Positions 23,230-34,936 of a DNA stretch of 64,000 nucleotides are shown piece after piece. The stretch's first letter is position 1, and every line of letters begins with the position of its first letter. The stretch covers positions 75,046,660-75,110,659 of the forward strand of contig NC_092810.1 of assembly GCF_040954645.1 (NCBI RefSeq), given 5' to 3'. The notes beneath the pieces were generated by a model that was not told the DNA's origin, searched no databases, and saw only the letters and a program-made list of their open reading frames with translations. Source of the stretch: Diabrotica undecimpunctata (Eukaryota; Arthropoda; Insecta; Coleoptera; Chrysomelidae). Both the position numbers and the translations under genes were made by a program.

Positions 23230-26200
23230 CATAATTTATTAAAAAGTGTTATAACTGTTAATCGAACGTTACACCGATCACATATGGGAGGGTTATTCTT
23301 TGTGAAAAGATAAGAGTGTGTTAACTTGGTATGTCCTAGACGTAGAAGCGCAAGCACAATTTGTTCACGCCTTTTAAGCGACGATGAAATCAACTGAGAA
23401 ACATTATTCTTGATCTTATTCAGCTTAGAATTAAATTGAGACCACTCATTTCGCCACTTTACTTTATTACAACACTTTATTTTTAAAATAAGCTTTTAAG
23501 TCACTGGAAACACACTTGTCTATAGGTTCCGAATAATCGCTTAAAATTACCTGACGTGCAGTCCCGTCAGCTTCTTCGTTTCCCGTTATTTCGACGTGTG
23601 AAAGTACCCACAAAAATTGAACATGAACTTACATTCCATGTAAGTTTTGAATCAAAGATTAAACCCATGAATTTGTGATGATCTCCAAACAAAAATGTTT
23701 GCAATATGCTCGATGTTATGAAATTATTATTTTCTTTTAAACCCATGAAATTGTGTGAAGTGTGCAAACCAGATATTTTTCTAACTTTGTTCCAGACATC
23801 AGAGGTAGTGATATGTTACGGAAGTACGATAATTTACGTACTTATTCCATGAAAATGTTTTAGCAGTTTTGACAATTAGGTGGGCCCTTGCTTTTAGCAT
23901 ATTAAACTTTACTTTATTTTCGGGTGTTTTATGCTTTTTGTATCGGTTTAGCTGATTTACTTTCATGGATTGCTATAGCAGAACGTTCATTCCACCACGG
24001 TACAGGACATCGACCGTTAACAGACTTAGATTTACCAATACATTTCTGAGCAGGGTTTAAGATAAGTTGATTAAACTGCTCTATATTTGAGTTAATATCG
24101 TCTGTTATTTCCAAAGTGGAAATATTATTATCGATATATTCGGAGAATTTTTGCCAATTTGCATTTTATATTCGCCACTTAGATATAAATAAAGGACCTG
24201 ATGAGGAAAAATTATAGTTTCGAATATCGATTTGGAAAAAGGGTCACTACCATATGTATAGGCTAGAGTCTCCCAGCTGAGGCAATGAACAAAATTTGAG
24301 TCGGAAATAGTTAAATCAATGCATGAGGAATACCCTGTTGAAATATTGAATCTTGTGGGGCTACCTTCATTAAGAAAATTTATTATTAAAAGTCGCCTAG
24401 AATTATACGAGGACGTGGCAGTTGCTCTAATAACCTGCAAAGGCTTTCAGAATTTACTTGTATTTCACAAGGAAGGTAAACATTGCAAATAGACACTAAA
24501 CTAGTAGTTGAGATTCTGACAGCGACAGCCTCCAAATAACTAACTATTGGAATTGGCACCGCCTCGATGGATTTGTTTACTAGAATCGCTACACCAACGC
24601 TTGCACGACTTGCATCTATACGGTCTCTGCGAAAACAAGTAAAATGTTTAGAATTGTACAAATGGTTGGTCTTTAAGTTTGTATCCTGTAAACAAATAAT
24701 ATCTGGAGAATATTCAGATAAAAGAAGCTGTAGCATAGGGAGACTATGGAAAAATCCATCAATGGTCCACTGAAGAATCGAGTTAAATGTAAATGTTGTT
24801 AATAGATTCGGAGTTGGAGGACACTGAACGATTGTCTACAGAGGAGTCACTGTCTAACTAAGTTAGATATATCTTTCCCTAAATGGTTAAATAATTTCGT
24901 TTGAAGTTATTTAAACTTAGTTTTTGTTGATCTATCATTTGCATATTGATAGTTGCATTTTAAAAGATTGAGTAAACCAACCATATCACTTGTAAATTCT
25001 TTGACGACGTTAATAGTATCGGGTGAGCCTTGAACATTATCAATCATTCAGGACAATTGGTTTTAATTTAAAACGAAAGATGGTGCATGATTATGAAGAG
25101 TTTTCCGTGTAGATGGGTCGTTGGATGAGAGCGTTTTTTTTTATTTAGAAGATTTGGGTTTTGTAAACAGATTCTGTGATGAAAGTATTGAATCTGTAGG
25201 TGGAAAAATAATTTCACCAAAACTGCGTTTTATGGAGGTACTTGCGTTCGCGTAAGTATTATCAGAGTTTTCATTTAGATGTTGTGGCTTTATTACATTT
25301 GTAAGTACTGGAGCAAACTCATAAGTAGTGACAGAAGTCGAGCTTGAACTTTTATGTGTAAGATTGGCTGAAATACTTGTTTCAGAAAAATGTGGTAATG
25401 TATCAGCTTTATCAGAGTTTTCTGCAATTTTATCCAATGGAAGAGGTGTTGATAGGTTGGAGGATATTGCATCCGAAGTTTGTGAAAACGGTATTGTCGC
25501 TGAATGAGGTTGATTGAAAGTGTTGCTATAACTAGGAGTGCCGCTAGTTTCTTGGTTATGGAGATTTGTAGGTGAGATTACAGTTGGAGCATTACTGGGA
25601 CTCGTAATACACTGGCTAGCGATATGTCCTGAAGCTTTACACTTATAGCAGGTTAGACTATCATGTGAAATGAAGATTCTATTGGAAGTATTTTCGTAAT
25701 TTACTGTAAACGAATCATGTACGACAAATTTGTATTGACTGACATAGACTTTTTTTCGGAAACGTAGTATGTGGCTATATTCCGGTAGGTTTGAACTAAT
25801 CTTAATAAAGGAAATCGGTGAAATCATATTTAAGCCAATATTTTTTAATTATTCGCAAAGTACTTCATGAGGAATAGTTGGAGATACATTTGACAGTATA
25901 AGTCTTTCAGCTGGTGTTATAAGTCGACGTGCCTTTATAATTTGATCTTGAATGTCGATTGAGCCGTGGAAATTTATAAAATCCTCTAACAGTTGCTTAC
26001 GAGATAGATATATGCAAATTCTATTATTTGATAAACGGGAACAGAAAATAATATTTTTGGGTCCTATTATGCTTCCTTAAGGGATTAGGTAATCCTGAAG
26101 ACGAGCTCCATCGATTGCGCCGAAAATTATAGCCAGATCCTTTTTTGGAAATTGCTGCTGGGCAAAAGCTGTGTAATATGACTTAATGGCGGTATCACCG

Positions 26201-26230
26201 TTAGCACGACTTAGCAGTTATCATGGACAG
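23230..26230 (-). mobile_element. RNase H-type LINE family, copy 3 (internally deleted)
   Basis: Minus-strand order: ORF1 (26230-25080), endonuclease (24736-24105), an RPVPWW-like linker (CPVPWWNERSAIAIHESKSA, 23929-24114), then a short RT thumb remnant (KFMGLIFDSKLTWNV near 23640), an RNase H block (NEEADGTARQVILSDY near 23540-23590) and a terminal KLTHSYLFTKNNPPICD-like segment near 23280-23330. Most of the RT between about 23800 and 23920 is gone. The endonuclease shows SEYSPDIICLQDTNLKTNHL and PRIILGDF. It is the best preserved of the three ORF1 copies. Confidence 0.8.
25141..25827 (-). pseudogene. LINE ORF1 (gag-like) C-terminal part with CCHC zinc knuckle
   Basis: The open 228-residue piece contains one CCHC knuckle, CYKCKASGHIASQC, at about residues 60-73, followed by a long Ser/Thr/Pro-rich tail. 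The N-terminal RNA-binding part continues upstream to about 26200 but is broken by stops (for example in the RICIYLS region). The protein would package LINE RNA. Its start codon is lost to the upstream disruptions, so I treat it as a pseudogene. Matching blocks (SFGEI, ISPISF) occur in copies 1 and 2. Confidence 0.7.
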
Positions 26231-27200
26231 TGGGTCTGAAAATTTTCGTTGTTGACCTGTCTAGTTGCTGATAACAACGCCACGCACCTCGTATCGATAC
26301 CAAATTTTAAGGTTATTTAAATTGTAAATAGAAACCAATTTGATTTTCGGCTTAATAAATATATGCAGATAACTTACAGTTTATCACCTAATTATGGCAC
26401 TATAACTTAACTAAATACTATTCTTAAATCCCGTCGTAAATTGCAAATTTTGAAGGACCGAAGAAAAACACTGTTTACTACCATGATACAAATACAAACA
26501 TGTATCCTTGTATCATGGTTTACTACTGTACCGCAAGGGACGGCCCAGTACCTTTTTATTATTTCCTATTCTTGCTATAACGTCATGAGCTTTACATTTT
26601 ATTTTTCGTATTTTTGGTTTTATAACCTGTTTAATGTGTATTTTCTTGAACTTGTTTCCCAATAATTCAATTGTGGCCAATCTACAGTTCTTAGGTTGTA
26701 GGGCAACTATTCACTATCCACTTACTATACCTATATTCATAAATCTATTACAGATTCTATGTTTATGTTCTTTAGCTATTTGTCTATCGTAGAATATCGT
26801 ATAAATACATTTTATTGCTTGTTTCCGTATTTTATAGCTTTATTCCTTTTACAATCATTTTGTTACATACATTTTTAAATATACAGTGCTCATCTAAAAA
26901 ACACTTTCTACACCATAAAAATTCATTAATAAATGTCTGGGTAAATGAAGGTAAATACTCAATTTATTTAGTATTCGCAATAAAATTTGCTTGCGGTAAC
27001 TTATTAAAATTATTAAATGCATTTTTGCTACTTTTATTTTGGCAACATTAGGTAACTGCCGTGTTTTTATTGTTTTTTACCATGTTCTAAAAACAAAAAC
27101 CCATTTTTAACAAAATATTACTGGCTTTAATATTTTAACTTTTCAACACAAGTTTCATCAAAAGGTAGTCTCACCTAAGGTGGAAAGTTGGTGTTTTGTA
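26231..27200. other. AT-rich stretch without recognised genes
   Basis: No supported ORF. It contains a short inverted repeat (26480-26519), listed separately. Confidence 0.5.
26480..26519. repeat. Short perfect inverted repeat (hairpin)
   Basis: Arms ACCATGATACAA (26480-26491) and TTGTATCATGGT (26508-26519) are perfect complements around a 16-nt loop that itself contains an ATACA/TGTAT match. Confidence 0.8.
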
Positions 27201-27415
27201 TGAATTGCCGTAGTTGGGTGTGATAAATCCGTACGACTTAAGTGGACTGTATATTTGGTTTTTATTATTTTAAAAATACATATTACAACTTAAAACTTAT
27301 GAAACTAAAAAACGTAAAAACTGTCTGTTTTGTTCGCCATCATGGTTCTGTCTCTCGTTGACACCTTGCTACGAGTCGGCGCGTAGATTCCGCGCACAGA
27401 GTCGGCTTAGCTACA
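27201..27415 (-). repeat. BEL/Pao 3' LTR
   Basis: 215 bp, differing from 33356-33570 at a single position (T versus G at about 27389). On the minus strand it starts TGTAGCTAAGCC and ends AATTCA. A purine-rich AAGGAGGGCGGC tract just inside it (27416-27445) is a likely polypurine tract. Confidence 0.93.
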
Positions 27416-27503
27416 CTGTTCATGCCGCCCTCCTTGAAAGGCTGAAGTAACACATGCCTTTCAACAGACCGAAATTGTGTCAACAACTATATAACCGGCC
27501 GAG

Positions 27504-28730
27504 CTAATTGTCACTAATCGGTAAAACACATATTTTCGCGCATGCTCTTTTGAATGTACCGTGAGCAGTACGAACACACACAACGCGCACTATCCCATCG
27601 CTGCCCAGATACACATCGACTACTCTTCCTAGTTCCCATTTCATTGGAGGAAGTTTGTCATCTTTGATAATAACCATCGAGCCCCTTTGGATATTAGGAC
27701 TTGCTGCTTTCCATTTTGTACGTTGCTGAAGAGATGACAAATATTCTCGCGACCATCTAGCCCAAAAATGTTGAATAACTTGCGTAAGGTGATGATATCG
27801 CTTGAGTTTGTTTGTATGGACATCTGTGAGATCCTCTTGTGGTACAGCCATTAAGGAATCTCCAATTAAAAAATGTCCTGGCGTGAGTACACCAAGGTCA
27901 AGTGGATCATTGGACAATGATAAGAGGGGTCGTGAGTTTAAACATGATTCAACCTGTGTCAGGAGAGTATACATCTCATCATATGTGTATTTGTTTTCTC
28001 CCAATACCATTTTTAAATGATATCTTACAGACTTAATAGTTGACTCCCATAGCCCGCCAAAATGAGGAGAGTGGGGAGGTATGAATTTCCAATTGATTTG
28101 GTGATCAGCAAAATGCTGGAGAAACTTTGACTTGATATTTGTATCACTTATAAATGAGTACAGTTCCTTCAAATGATTGTTTGCTCCCACAAAATTCGTA
28201 GCATTGTCCGAGGACAAGTTTTGACAGAGACCCCTTCTAGCTACAAAACGTTTGAAACAGTTTAAGAATGACTCTGTAGTTAACTCATAAACCAATTCAA
28301 TATGAGTTGCCCTAGTAGTAAAGCAAGTGAATATACAAATGTAACTCTTAACAATTTTACAATTTCTCAGGTTGCTTGTTTTTAACTGAAAGGGACCACC
28401 ATAATCAATACCGCAATTAAGGAAAGGTCTGGATGCTACTACTCGTGATCTAGGTAATTGACCCATTAGATTATTTATCTTAACTGGCCTTGCCCTAAAA
28501 CATGTTGTGCACTTGTGCAGGATATGTCTGATTGTATTATGCTCTGAAAGAACCCAAAAGTTTAGCCGTAAAATAGATAATAAAGATAGATAATAAAGTT
28601 TGTTGTCCCATATGTAAATGTTTAAGATGATATGAAGTAACGATAAGCCGTGTGAGCACATGATTTTTTGGTAAGATAATTGGATGTTTTTGTGAAAATG
28701 GTAAATCTGAATTTTGTAAACGTCCACCAA
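27504..28730 (-). pseudogene. BEL/Pao integrase and C-terminal domain
   Basis: Integrase core: the HKCTTCFRARP zinc-binding end, then first Asp in NCGIDYGGPFQL, second Asp in LSSDNATNFVGA, and Glu in HFGGLWESTIKSVRYH, giving the DDE triad. The C-terminal part (LTPGHFLIGDSL, then HFWARWSREYLSSLQQRTKW and GRVVDVYLGSDGIVRVV) is the domain typical of BEL integrases (DUF5641). The first about 45 codons of this ORF are out of frame with the true upstream reading (28537-29241). A duplicated AGATAGATAATAAAG block at about 28568-28600 lies at the frame break. The remaining catalytic part is intact. Confidence 0.88.
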
Positions 28731-29241
28731 CTCTTAAAATACTCTCTGAATCTAAAAAAGGGTGTAATGAGATGAGACTACTTGTCTTACATAATGAGCC
28801 CAATCTTTTCATTGACAAAATGTCTGAACCAAATGTTTCCAATTGAGCCATTTTGATTAGAATTCTTAGTGCGCCCTCCCTTTCATCAACAGTAAGTATA
28901 CCCCATTTACGTTCACCTATTGGCAATCTACAATTGTTTATAAGTCGCAGAATATAAGCTGTGGTTTTTTGTAACTTGTTAAGACTTGAAAATCTATCCC
29001 AAATTGTATGCAATGTTGTAACAATTAATGAAAATTTAACTGGCTTTTTATCTGGCACTTCCAAAGTACTTAAGTCATTTATATTAAAATAAGGCCATTT
29101 CTCCTTATCTTCCATTAGCCATTTTGGACCATTCCACCAAAGTGAAGAATCGTTAAGTAATTTTGGTTCCATCCCCCTGGATATGATGTCGGCTGGATTT
29201 TCTTTGGAGTGGATGTGATGCCACTCATATGTTTTAGTCAA
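28537..29241 (-). pseudogene. BEL/Pao RNase H-integrase linker
   Basis: Reads EWHHIHSKENPADIISRGM at its start and NGPKWLMEDKEKWP soon after, the usual BEL segment between RNase H and integrase. Toward its end, a HPIILPKNHVLTRLIV block and HLKHLHMGQQT begin the integrase zinc-binding region (HHCC). The frame is lost near 28570, at the duplication mentioned for the integrase. Confidence 0.8.
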
Positions 29242-29244
29242 ATT

Positions 29245-29694
29245 TTAAATCTCCGAAACCCGATGTGACACAAATGTTTTCCATTTTGAAGCCTCCCCCT
29301 TTATCCAATGTAATGTAATTGTCGAATCTGTCCAAAAATGCACTTTATTAAATCTTATGTCCATTGTATGTATAACTTCCCTGGCAAGTTTTGCGCTAAG
29401 TAACGCCCCACATAACTCTAACCTTGGTAATGAGATTGTCTTTAACGGAGCTACTCTTGATTTAGCACATAGTAGATGCACATGATATAACTCATCGTGA
29501 CTTATTGACCGTACATAAATTGCTACCCCATATGCAACTTCCGATGCATCGCTGAAGCAGTGAAGTTCAATGTCCTTTGGTTGCAAGCATATCACATGTC
29601 TTGGAATTTGTGTTTGGTGTAAATCTGAAATTGTTTCCTTAAATTTGTTCCAAGCGGTGTGAAGATCCTGAGGTAATGACTCATTCCAATCCAA
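29245..29694 (-). pseudogene. BEL/Pao RNase H domain
   Basis: LHCFSDASEVAYGVAIYVRS supplies the first catalytic Asp of RNase H; SLPRLELCGALLSAKLAREV the Glu; and FWTDSTITLHWIKGE the next Asp. It would degrade the RNA strand during reverse transcription. It is separated from the RT by a stop at about 29700 and from the linker by a stop at about 29242. Confidence 0.85.
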
Positions 29695-29712
29695 TTTGAG
29701 CTTCCATAATGA

Positions 29713-29904
29713 TTACATAATTACCTTAGCCGTGATTATGACTGGTCCCACAAGACCCAGAGAGTCAAATATTTGAGAAATCATTGATAATACTGACCTT
29801 TTGGTTGTCTGAGATTGTATATTAAAATTAATATTGTACTGCAAGATGTCCAATTGAGTATTCCAGTACAACCCCAAAGTTTTACTAGTGATGTCTTCAG
29901 ACAC
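29713..29904 (-). pseudogene. BEL/Pao RT connection segment
   Basis: The short open piece contains TLGLYWNTQLDILQYNI and SMISQIFDSLGLVGPVIITA, matching the BEL RT-RNase H connection (the LGxxW and DPLGL-like blocks). Stops on either side separate it from the RT and RNase H pieces. Confidence 0.8.
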
Positions 29905-29967
29905 ATAATGCTCAATTTGTTGATTATTTTGTAAGTCCCCTTCAAATATTTCTGGTTTATTTGAGAC

Positions 29968-30402
29968 CTATTTTCTGAGCTGAAATCCTGCTGAGCTCAA
30001 AATGAAACTGATATCCCGTTTTAACTTCCTAACCTCTTCAATTGTGTCCCCTCCTGATAATAGATCATCTGCATAAAAATCCTTCAAAATAGTTTGGCAA
30101 GCTTCTTGTAAATTTGACATTTGTTCATATGCTGCTTGTTGTATACATCTTATTGCGACAAAGGCTGATGGTGCTAAACCATATGTTATTGTGTTTAATT
30201 TGTATGTGTTTATAGGTTGGTCAGATGAAAATCTCCAAAAAATTCTTTGTAAATCCCTTTGTTTTGAAGAAATAAGAACTTGCCGATACATCTTTTCAAT
30301 ATCAGAAGCAATGACAACTTTATGTTTTCTAAACCGTAGCAAGATGTGTAATAAATCTTCCTGAAGCCTTGGTCCCACCATTAATACATCATTCAATGAC
30401 AA
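29968..30402 (-). pseudogene. BEL/Pao reverse transcriptase core
   Basis: Contains VGPRLQEDLLHILLRFR, motif A VIASDIEKMYRQV, TYGLAPSAFVAIRCIQQ and the catalytic box FYADDLLSG. This is a Pao/BEL-type RT. The upstream end joins the protease ORF through a frameshift near 30500; the correct upstream reading includes TTTKLRVVFDGPAK, the standard entry into the BEL RT. Confidence 0.9.
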
Positions 30403-30439
30403 ATTATTGTCTATTTTAGCAGGCCCATCGAAGACTACC

Positions 30440-31834
30440 CTAAGCTTGGTAGTAGTAGATGATGTCTTTAGTATCCCATGATGCGGTATATAATATTTTG
30501 GTGTATCTCCTTGTATCTGTAGCTCCCAGCTCTCGCAAACTCGAATTGTTGTTCAGTTTCTTCTCCAAGTTTTGAAATCTCTTCATTGCTGTGCTGTAAG
30601 AATCCCCCAGTTTTGTAATATCTTCTCTAAGTGGTAATTGTACTATATAACGTCCATGTAAATCCTTAGTTGTGGTTGAGTTGAACAGTTCCTGGCAATA
30701 TTTATCCTCTACTGATAAGGATTTTTTATGTATATCCAATTCTTCAATTTTCCAAAATTGTTCCATCTGTTCATTCAAGCTGAGTGCAGAAAAGTCACAT
30801 GAAATCATACCCGAAAAATGTACTCCTTTGTCAATTGTTCTCACAGGCCCTGATACCACCCATCCCAATTTGGTTTTCTGAGGTATAGGTTTTTCTTTTC
30901 CCAGTCTTTTTTGCCCTACACATAGTAATTGCCAAAATATAGATGAACCTAACAATAATTCAACAGGTTTTGAAACTCCAAAAGAGCTATCAGCTAACAT
31001 AATGTTTTTTGGTATGTCAATCATTTCTAAATTAAGATTAAAAGAGCTATCAGCTAACATAATGTTTTTTGGTATGTCAATCATTTCTAAATTAAGATTA
31101 AAAGCTGGTAAATTGTCAGATATCTTATCTATAACTAACATAAATGCACTTAATTTATAACTACATGTTTTAGATTGTATTATACGTTTCATGGCCCGTG
31201 TAATTTTTGTAATACCTTGATTGATACCTGCCACTGGAATGTCTACCTTTTCCGTTGGGATATTGAGTTTTTCTAACAATGATTTGCAAATAAAGTTTGA
31301 TTGAGACCCACAATCTAATAAGGCTCTGCATTCATGAAAGTTTCCAAAATTGTCTTGCATGTAAACTAATGCTGTTGAAAGCAGAATCTCTGTTTTTGTA
31401 TGAATTGAATTGGTATGATTGCATTTGCTAACTTGTACCCTATCTTCTATAGTGCTATAGTCCTTAGTCTTAACCTGTCCCAAATACACTGAGTGAGGTA
31501 CCCCATCATCTAAATCATGTTGCCCCTTAAAATTTGTGTTTTGTCCCTGTAAGTGTACCTCATGTGCCTGAATATGTGTAACTTGCCCTTGCTTATTTGG
31601 CTCTAGTGTTCGAGAATGTGTAAATTGTCCCTGTGAATGTATACCCTGAGTTTGATTATGTGTCCATGGTATTGGTGGTTGTGAACCTTGCAGTTGAAGT
31701 GAATTTTGACCATGTGGATGTGTTCTATCTTTGCCTTGTGTATTTCGTTCCCAATTGTTTTCATTGTGCCCTGATGAATGTGAATCTAAATGTAGAAGTC
31801 TATGTTTCCTACCACAAATTTTGCAACCCCGCAT
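30440..31834 (-). pseudogene. BEL/Pao aspartic protease and adjoining polyprotein
   Basis: The N-terminal part is a long His/Gln/Gly-rich, low-complexity stretch after a Cys-rich start (RGCKICGRKH), then the retropepsin motif ALLDCGSQSNFI (DCG in place of the usual DSG or DTG, common in BEL elements), and KPVELLLGSSIFWQLL. A perfect 60-bp in-frame tandem duplication (about 30979-31098) repeats MIDIPKNIMLADSSF-type residues. The ORF leaves the correct frame near 30500. Confidence 0.85.
30979..31098. repeat. 60-bp in-frame tandem duplication in the BEL protease region
   Basis: The block beginning AAAGAGCTATCAGCTAACAT occurs twice back to back (about 30981-31040 and 31041-31100) without differences, adding 20 codons. 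Confidence 0.9.
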
Positions 31835-32005
31835 TGCACAATTTTGAGCTTTATGACCTTCCCGTAAACAATTTCAACAACCCTTGACTTTGTCAACTTC
31901 CGCTCGTCTTACTGAGATAGATAATTTGTGAAATTATTTGCACCCATAAAGATAATGTGACTGTCCACAAAGATGACACTGTTTGTGTGATGCTAAAAAT
32001 GTTTT

Positions 32006-32957
32006 TTAAAAAGGAGCCTTTTCATACTTACGTTTTGTTTCAGAGGATAACTTGGGTTTATCTTTATCATCTTCTGAGTTTTCTAGGCTGCGTATTTTTT
32101 GATCTAAGAATGATAAAAAATCTGTGATTGTCAGAAACTCATTAAGTGGCCCTATTTTTTGCCATTCCCTTTTTGTGTTTTTATCCAATTTTTTTTCTAA
32201 TATACAAATTAAAATAACATCCCATTGTTCTACTGAATAACCCAATGTCTTTAATGCCTTTAAGTCTTTTTTAATTGAAGTAGAGAATTTTTTTAATTCG
32301 AATGAGGTTTAATTATTTATATGTGGATATTTATTTAACTTATCAATGTGACTGCGTGCTATTAACTTTTTGCGTTCATATGTTTCACCTAATAAATGCC
32401 ATGCAAAATTAAAATTTGTGTTTGTAGTTGGTAACTCATCCAATGCCCCAACTGCCCTATCAACTAATGATTTTTTTCAAATAGTGTAGTTTATCTACAT
32501 CAGTTAATTCTAAATTATTGATTATTACACTTGTAAACCCATCCCTAAACTTCAACCAGCTATGAAATGAACCGTTAAATGTTGGTACCTCTAAAGGACG
32601 TAGTTTCACATTTTTTGATGAGGCTTTCACTGTATCAGATTGTGTATCTGATTGGTTTGAAACAGAATCAGTTTTATTCAAAAGCCCTTCTGCTATGCCA
32701 ATTAATTCAAAATATAAATCCTGAAAATCTAATCTTTCATTTACCTGTGAATCAATATCAATGCCCTCGCCAGATGCAAATTTTTCAATGTTTTCTTGTA
32801 CAATATCAAAATCTTTCCACCACTCTCTGCATTTTTCAATTCTACTTGGTAGCTGTGATGCACTAGCATCTGAATAATTATTTAAGAATGTTTGAAATTG
32901 TGTCATTTGAGCCTTAATTGTGCTCCTCTTTTTTTTTAAATTTGTGAGTTCTGCCAT
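32006..32957 (-). pseudogene. BEL/Pao gag region
   Basis: The 32460-32957 piece starts MAELTNLKKKRSTIKAQMTQ, has the REWWKDFDIVQENIE helix and then LRPLEVPTFNGSFHSWLKF, the characteristic BEL gag motif (DUF1759). The 32006-32245 piece continues as GYSVEQWDVILICILEKKLD. Stops near 32290 and 32460 break the frame between them. Cys/His-rich sequence follows at 31830-31990. Confidence 0.85.
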
Positions 32958-33355
32958 AGTTGTTATTGAATTTATTACCTTGTTATACTATTTATTACAA
33001 GTAGTATATGACCCAGAGATGTTTTAATAACTTAATAATAAAGGAACAAGAAACTGACACAGACTGATCATGTAAATTTGTTTCAATAATAGGTATGGAA
33101 ATGATTTGTTTAAAAAAGGATACTGTGTACTCACGTGGTGTTTTTATCTATGTATATTGGTTTCTGGTTACCTTTGCTCTAAAATCATGAATTTTGCTTT
33201 TACTTCTATAATTGTGTATGTCTGAATATCGACTTTCTTCGATTCCCAATGTGTGATAATATATTTCCTTTATAACTTCTACAATGTGTTTTTGCCGGAA
33301 AATGGCGCCAATTGTGTTTTATGTGTAAAAATCCATTAATTCGTCTCGAAGACCA
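32958..33355 (-). other. BEL/Pao 5' leader
   Basis: Non-coding on both strands. On the minus strand the segment next to the LTR begins TGGTCTTCGAGACGAA, the candidate primer-binding site. Confidence 0.6.
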
Positions 33356-33570
33356 TGAATTGCCGTAGTTGGGTGTGATAAATCCGTACGACTTAAGTGG
33401 ACTGTATATTTGGTTTTTATTATTTTAAAAATACATATTACAACTTAAAACTTATGAAACTAAAAAACGTAAAAACTGTCTGTTTTGTTCGCCATCATGG
33501 TTCTGTCTCTCGTTGACACCTTGCTACGAGTCGGCGCGTAGATGCCGCGCACAGAGTCGGCTTAGCTACA
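33356..33570 (-). repeat. BEL/Pao 5' LTR
   Basis: 215 bp, one mismatch from the 3' LTR at 27201-27415. Confidence 0.93.
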
Positions 33571-34134
33571 TGTTCAGGTGGTGTATTTGAGGACTCGGAA
33601 TATATTGGAGCAACAGTTGGCAATGTATAGAAGCTGTGGTACTTTTAGACGTGGTACTAGTCAGAGTGCCCGTCGACAAAAAAGTTTATGAAAGATACTC
33701 TCTCCAAATTTTGATTACTTATCAAAGCACGGAAAAACGACTGTGATAAAATTCATAGATAACCAGCTAATTTTTTCAGGATACGTATTAACAGCAGCAA
33801 CAATAACTTTTCATGTTGTTTAACGGAACTTGTTTTCATATATGTCATACTATTAGTTGAAAACTGTCAGGGAAATGCATTTAATTGTAAATTTCATAAC
33901 TTCATTTTTTTTTTTCGACAGCCCTGTATTAATTACAAAAATGTAAAGAACGCTATCGGTTATAGATCGATATTTCTGCATTTACAAGATTATAAGTTTA
34001 TTTAACTCGATTCAGACTGTATTGGTTTTAACGTACATTTATTTGTTTTGACTTGTCTATATTTTTCTAAGGTCGATTAAGAGTAGATGCAGTTCTTAAC
34101 AAAAAAATTATGCAATTACTAATGTTGGATTTAA
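33571..34134. other. Spacer between BEL and Polinton, no gene seen
   Basis: AT-rich sequence with short poly-T runs. No supported ORF. Confidence 0.5.
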
Positions 34135-34140
34135 TTGGAA
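34135..34140 (+). repeat. Polinton target-site duplication (left)
   Basis: TTGGAA, repeated exactly at 52090-52095 beyond the right end. Six-base duplications are the rule for Polintons. Confidence 0.95.
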
Positions 34141-34805
34141 AGTAGAGAGCTAGAGGGGGTTTAGCAATCAAGAATACAGCGAAATAGCGTGGTACAGGCA
34201 AAAAATCCTTGATCGTGTAGTCTGAAGGGGGTTTGTGGATCAGCGTTGGGAAGTTGATGGGGGGCTATGAAATCATAATGTTTGGCTTTAATGGGGGGAC
34301 TGTGGATCATGATTGTTATATAGGGGAGTATTAGTAGTTCTTGGAGTATCTAAAAGGTCCTGTGGGTGTTATTCTGGGGGTTGGCAGTAGGTTTGGACCA
34401 AATTTCTGAATATTATGTGGGTTTTGAATCACGAATGATATACCCGACCGTTCTGGGTGTATGTATGTATGTATGTATGTGTGTGTATGTATGTATGTGT
34501 GTGTGTTTGTATAAAAAAAAAAATAAAAACAGAAATATAATTCTAATTATTTTTATTGTTTCAAAATGTATGTATGTATATCAGTATACTAGTTTTCTTA
34601 GAATCATACACTTTAGGTACGAAAAGAATTGTTTTATTTGATTAAATATTTACGATACAATATGTATTGTAAAAACATATTTGCTTTAAAATGTCTAGAC
34701 CAATAATTTTTGAATAAATTATTAGTAAGAATAATAACCTGGTATTAAACAAACAAACAAAGTCGTTATGAATTGACTTGTTTATTAGGAAAACAAGTCA
34801 ATAAA
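34141..34805 (+). repeat. Polinton left terminal inverted repeat (about 665 bp)
   Basis: The outer about 320 bp match the right end nearly base for base. A (GTAT)n/(GT)n microsatellite follows at 34457-34505, then a partly diverged inner part containing ATTTGCTTTAAAATGTC and CCTGGTATTAAAC. The repeat ends in a small palindrome (GACTTGTTTATTAGGAAAACAAGTC, about 34775-34800) whose counterpart lies at about 51168-51196. Confidence 0.9.
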
Positions 34806-34936
34806 CATAATACAAAACAAAGGACAAGAGGGGAAAAAGAAACACACAGTGGCGTTCAACCAATTTAATTAATTCATCAAGCTGCAATAAAAGAAATACA
34901 TTAGTATCAATTTGGAATCATAAATAAATAAACTTA

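Larger units (their letters stand above)
27201..33570 (-). mobile_element. BEL/Pao LTR retrotransposon
   Basis: Two 215-bp LTRs enclose gag, aspartic protease, RT, RNase H and integrase in the BEL order on the minus strand. The base trio TGG directly follows the 5' LTR (33353-33355, minus), as expected for a tRNA primer-binding site. The coding region is split by several frameshifts and stops although the LTRs differ at one base. The flanking 5-mers (TACAA-side versus GAACA-side) do not match, so no target duplication is seen. Confidence 0.92.

Noticed and set aside
27200..33575. A target-site duplication around the BEL element
   Set aside because: The five bases outside the two LTRs do not match in either orientation, so I report none.
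34457..34505. Regular short repeats that might suggest a CRISPR-like array
   Set aside because: They are simple tetranucleotide and dinucleotide repeats in a eukaryotic transposon, without spacers.
34366..34641. ORFs across the left Polinton repeat (and mirror ORFs at 51575-51864)
   Set aside because: They translate the (GTAT)n microsatellite into repeated Cys/Met/Tyr/Val and occur in mirror image at both ends; not genes.
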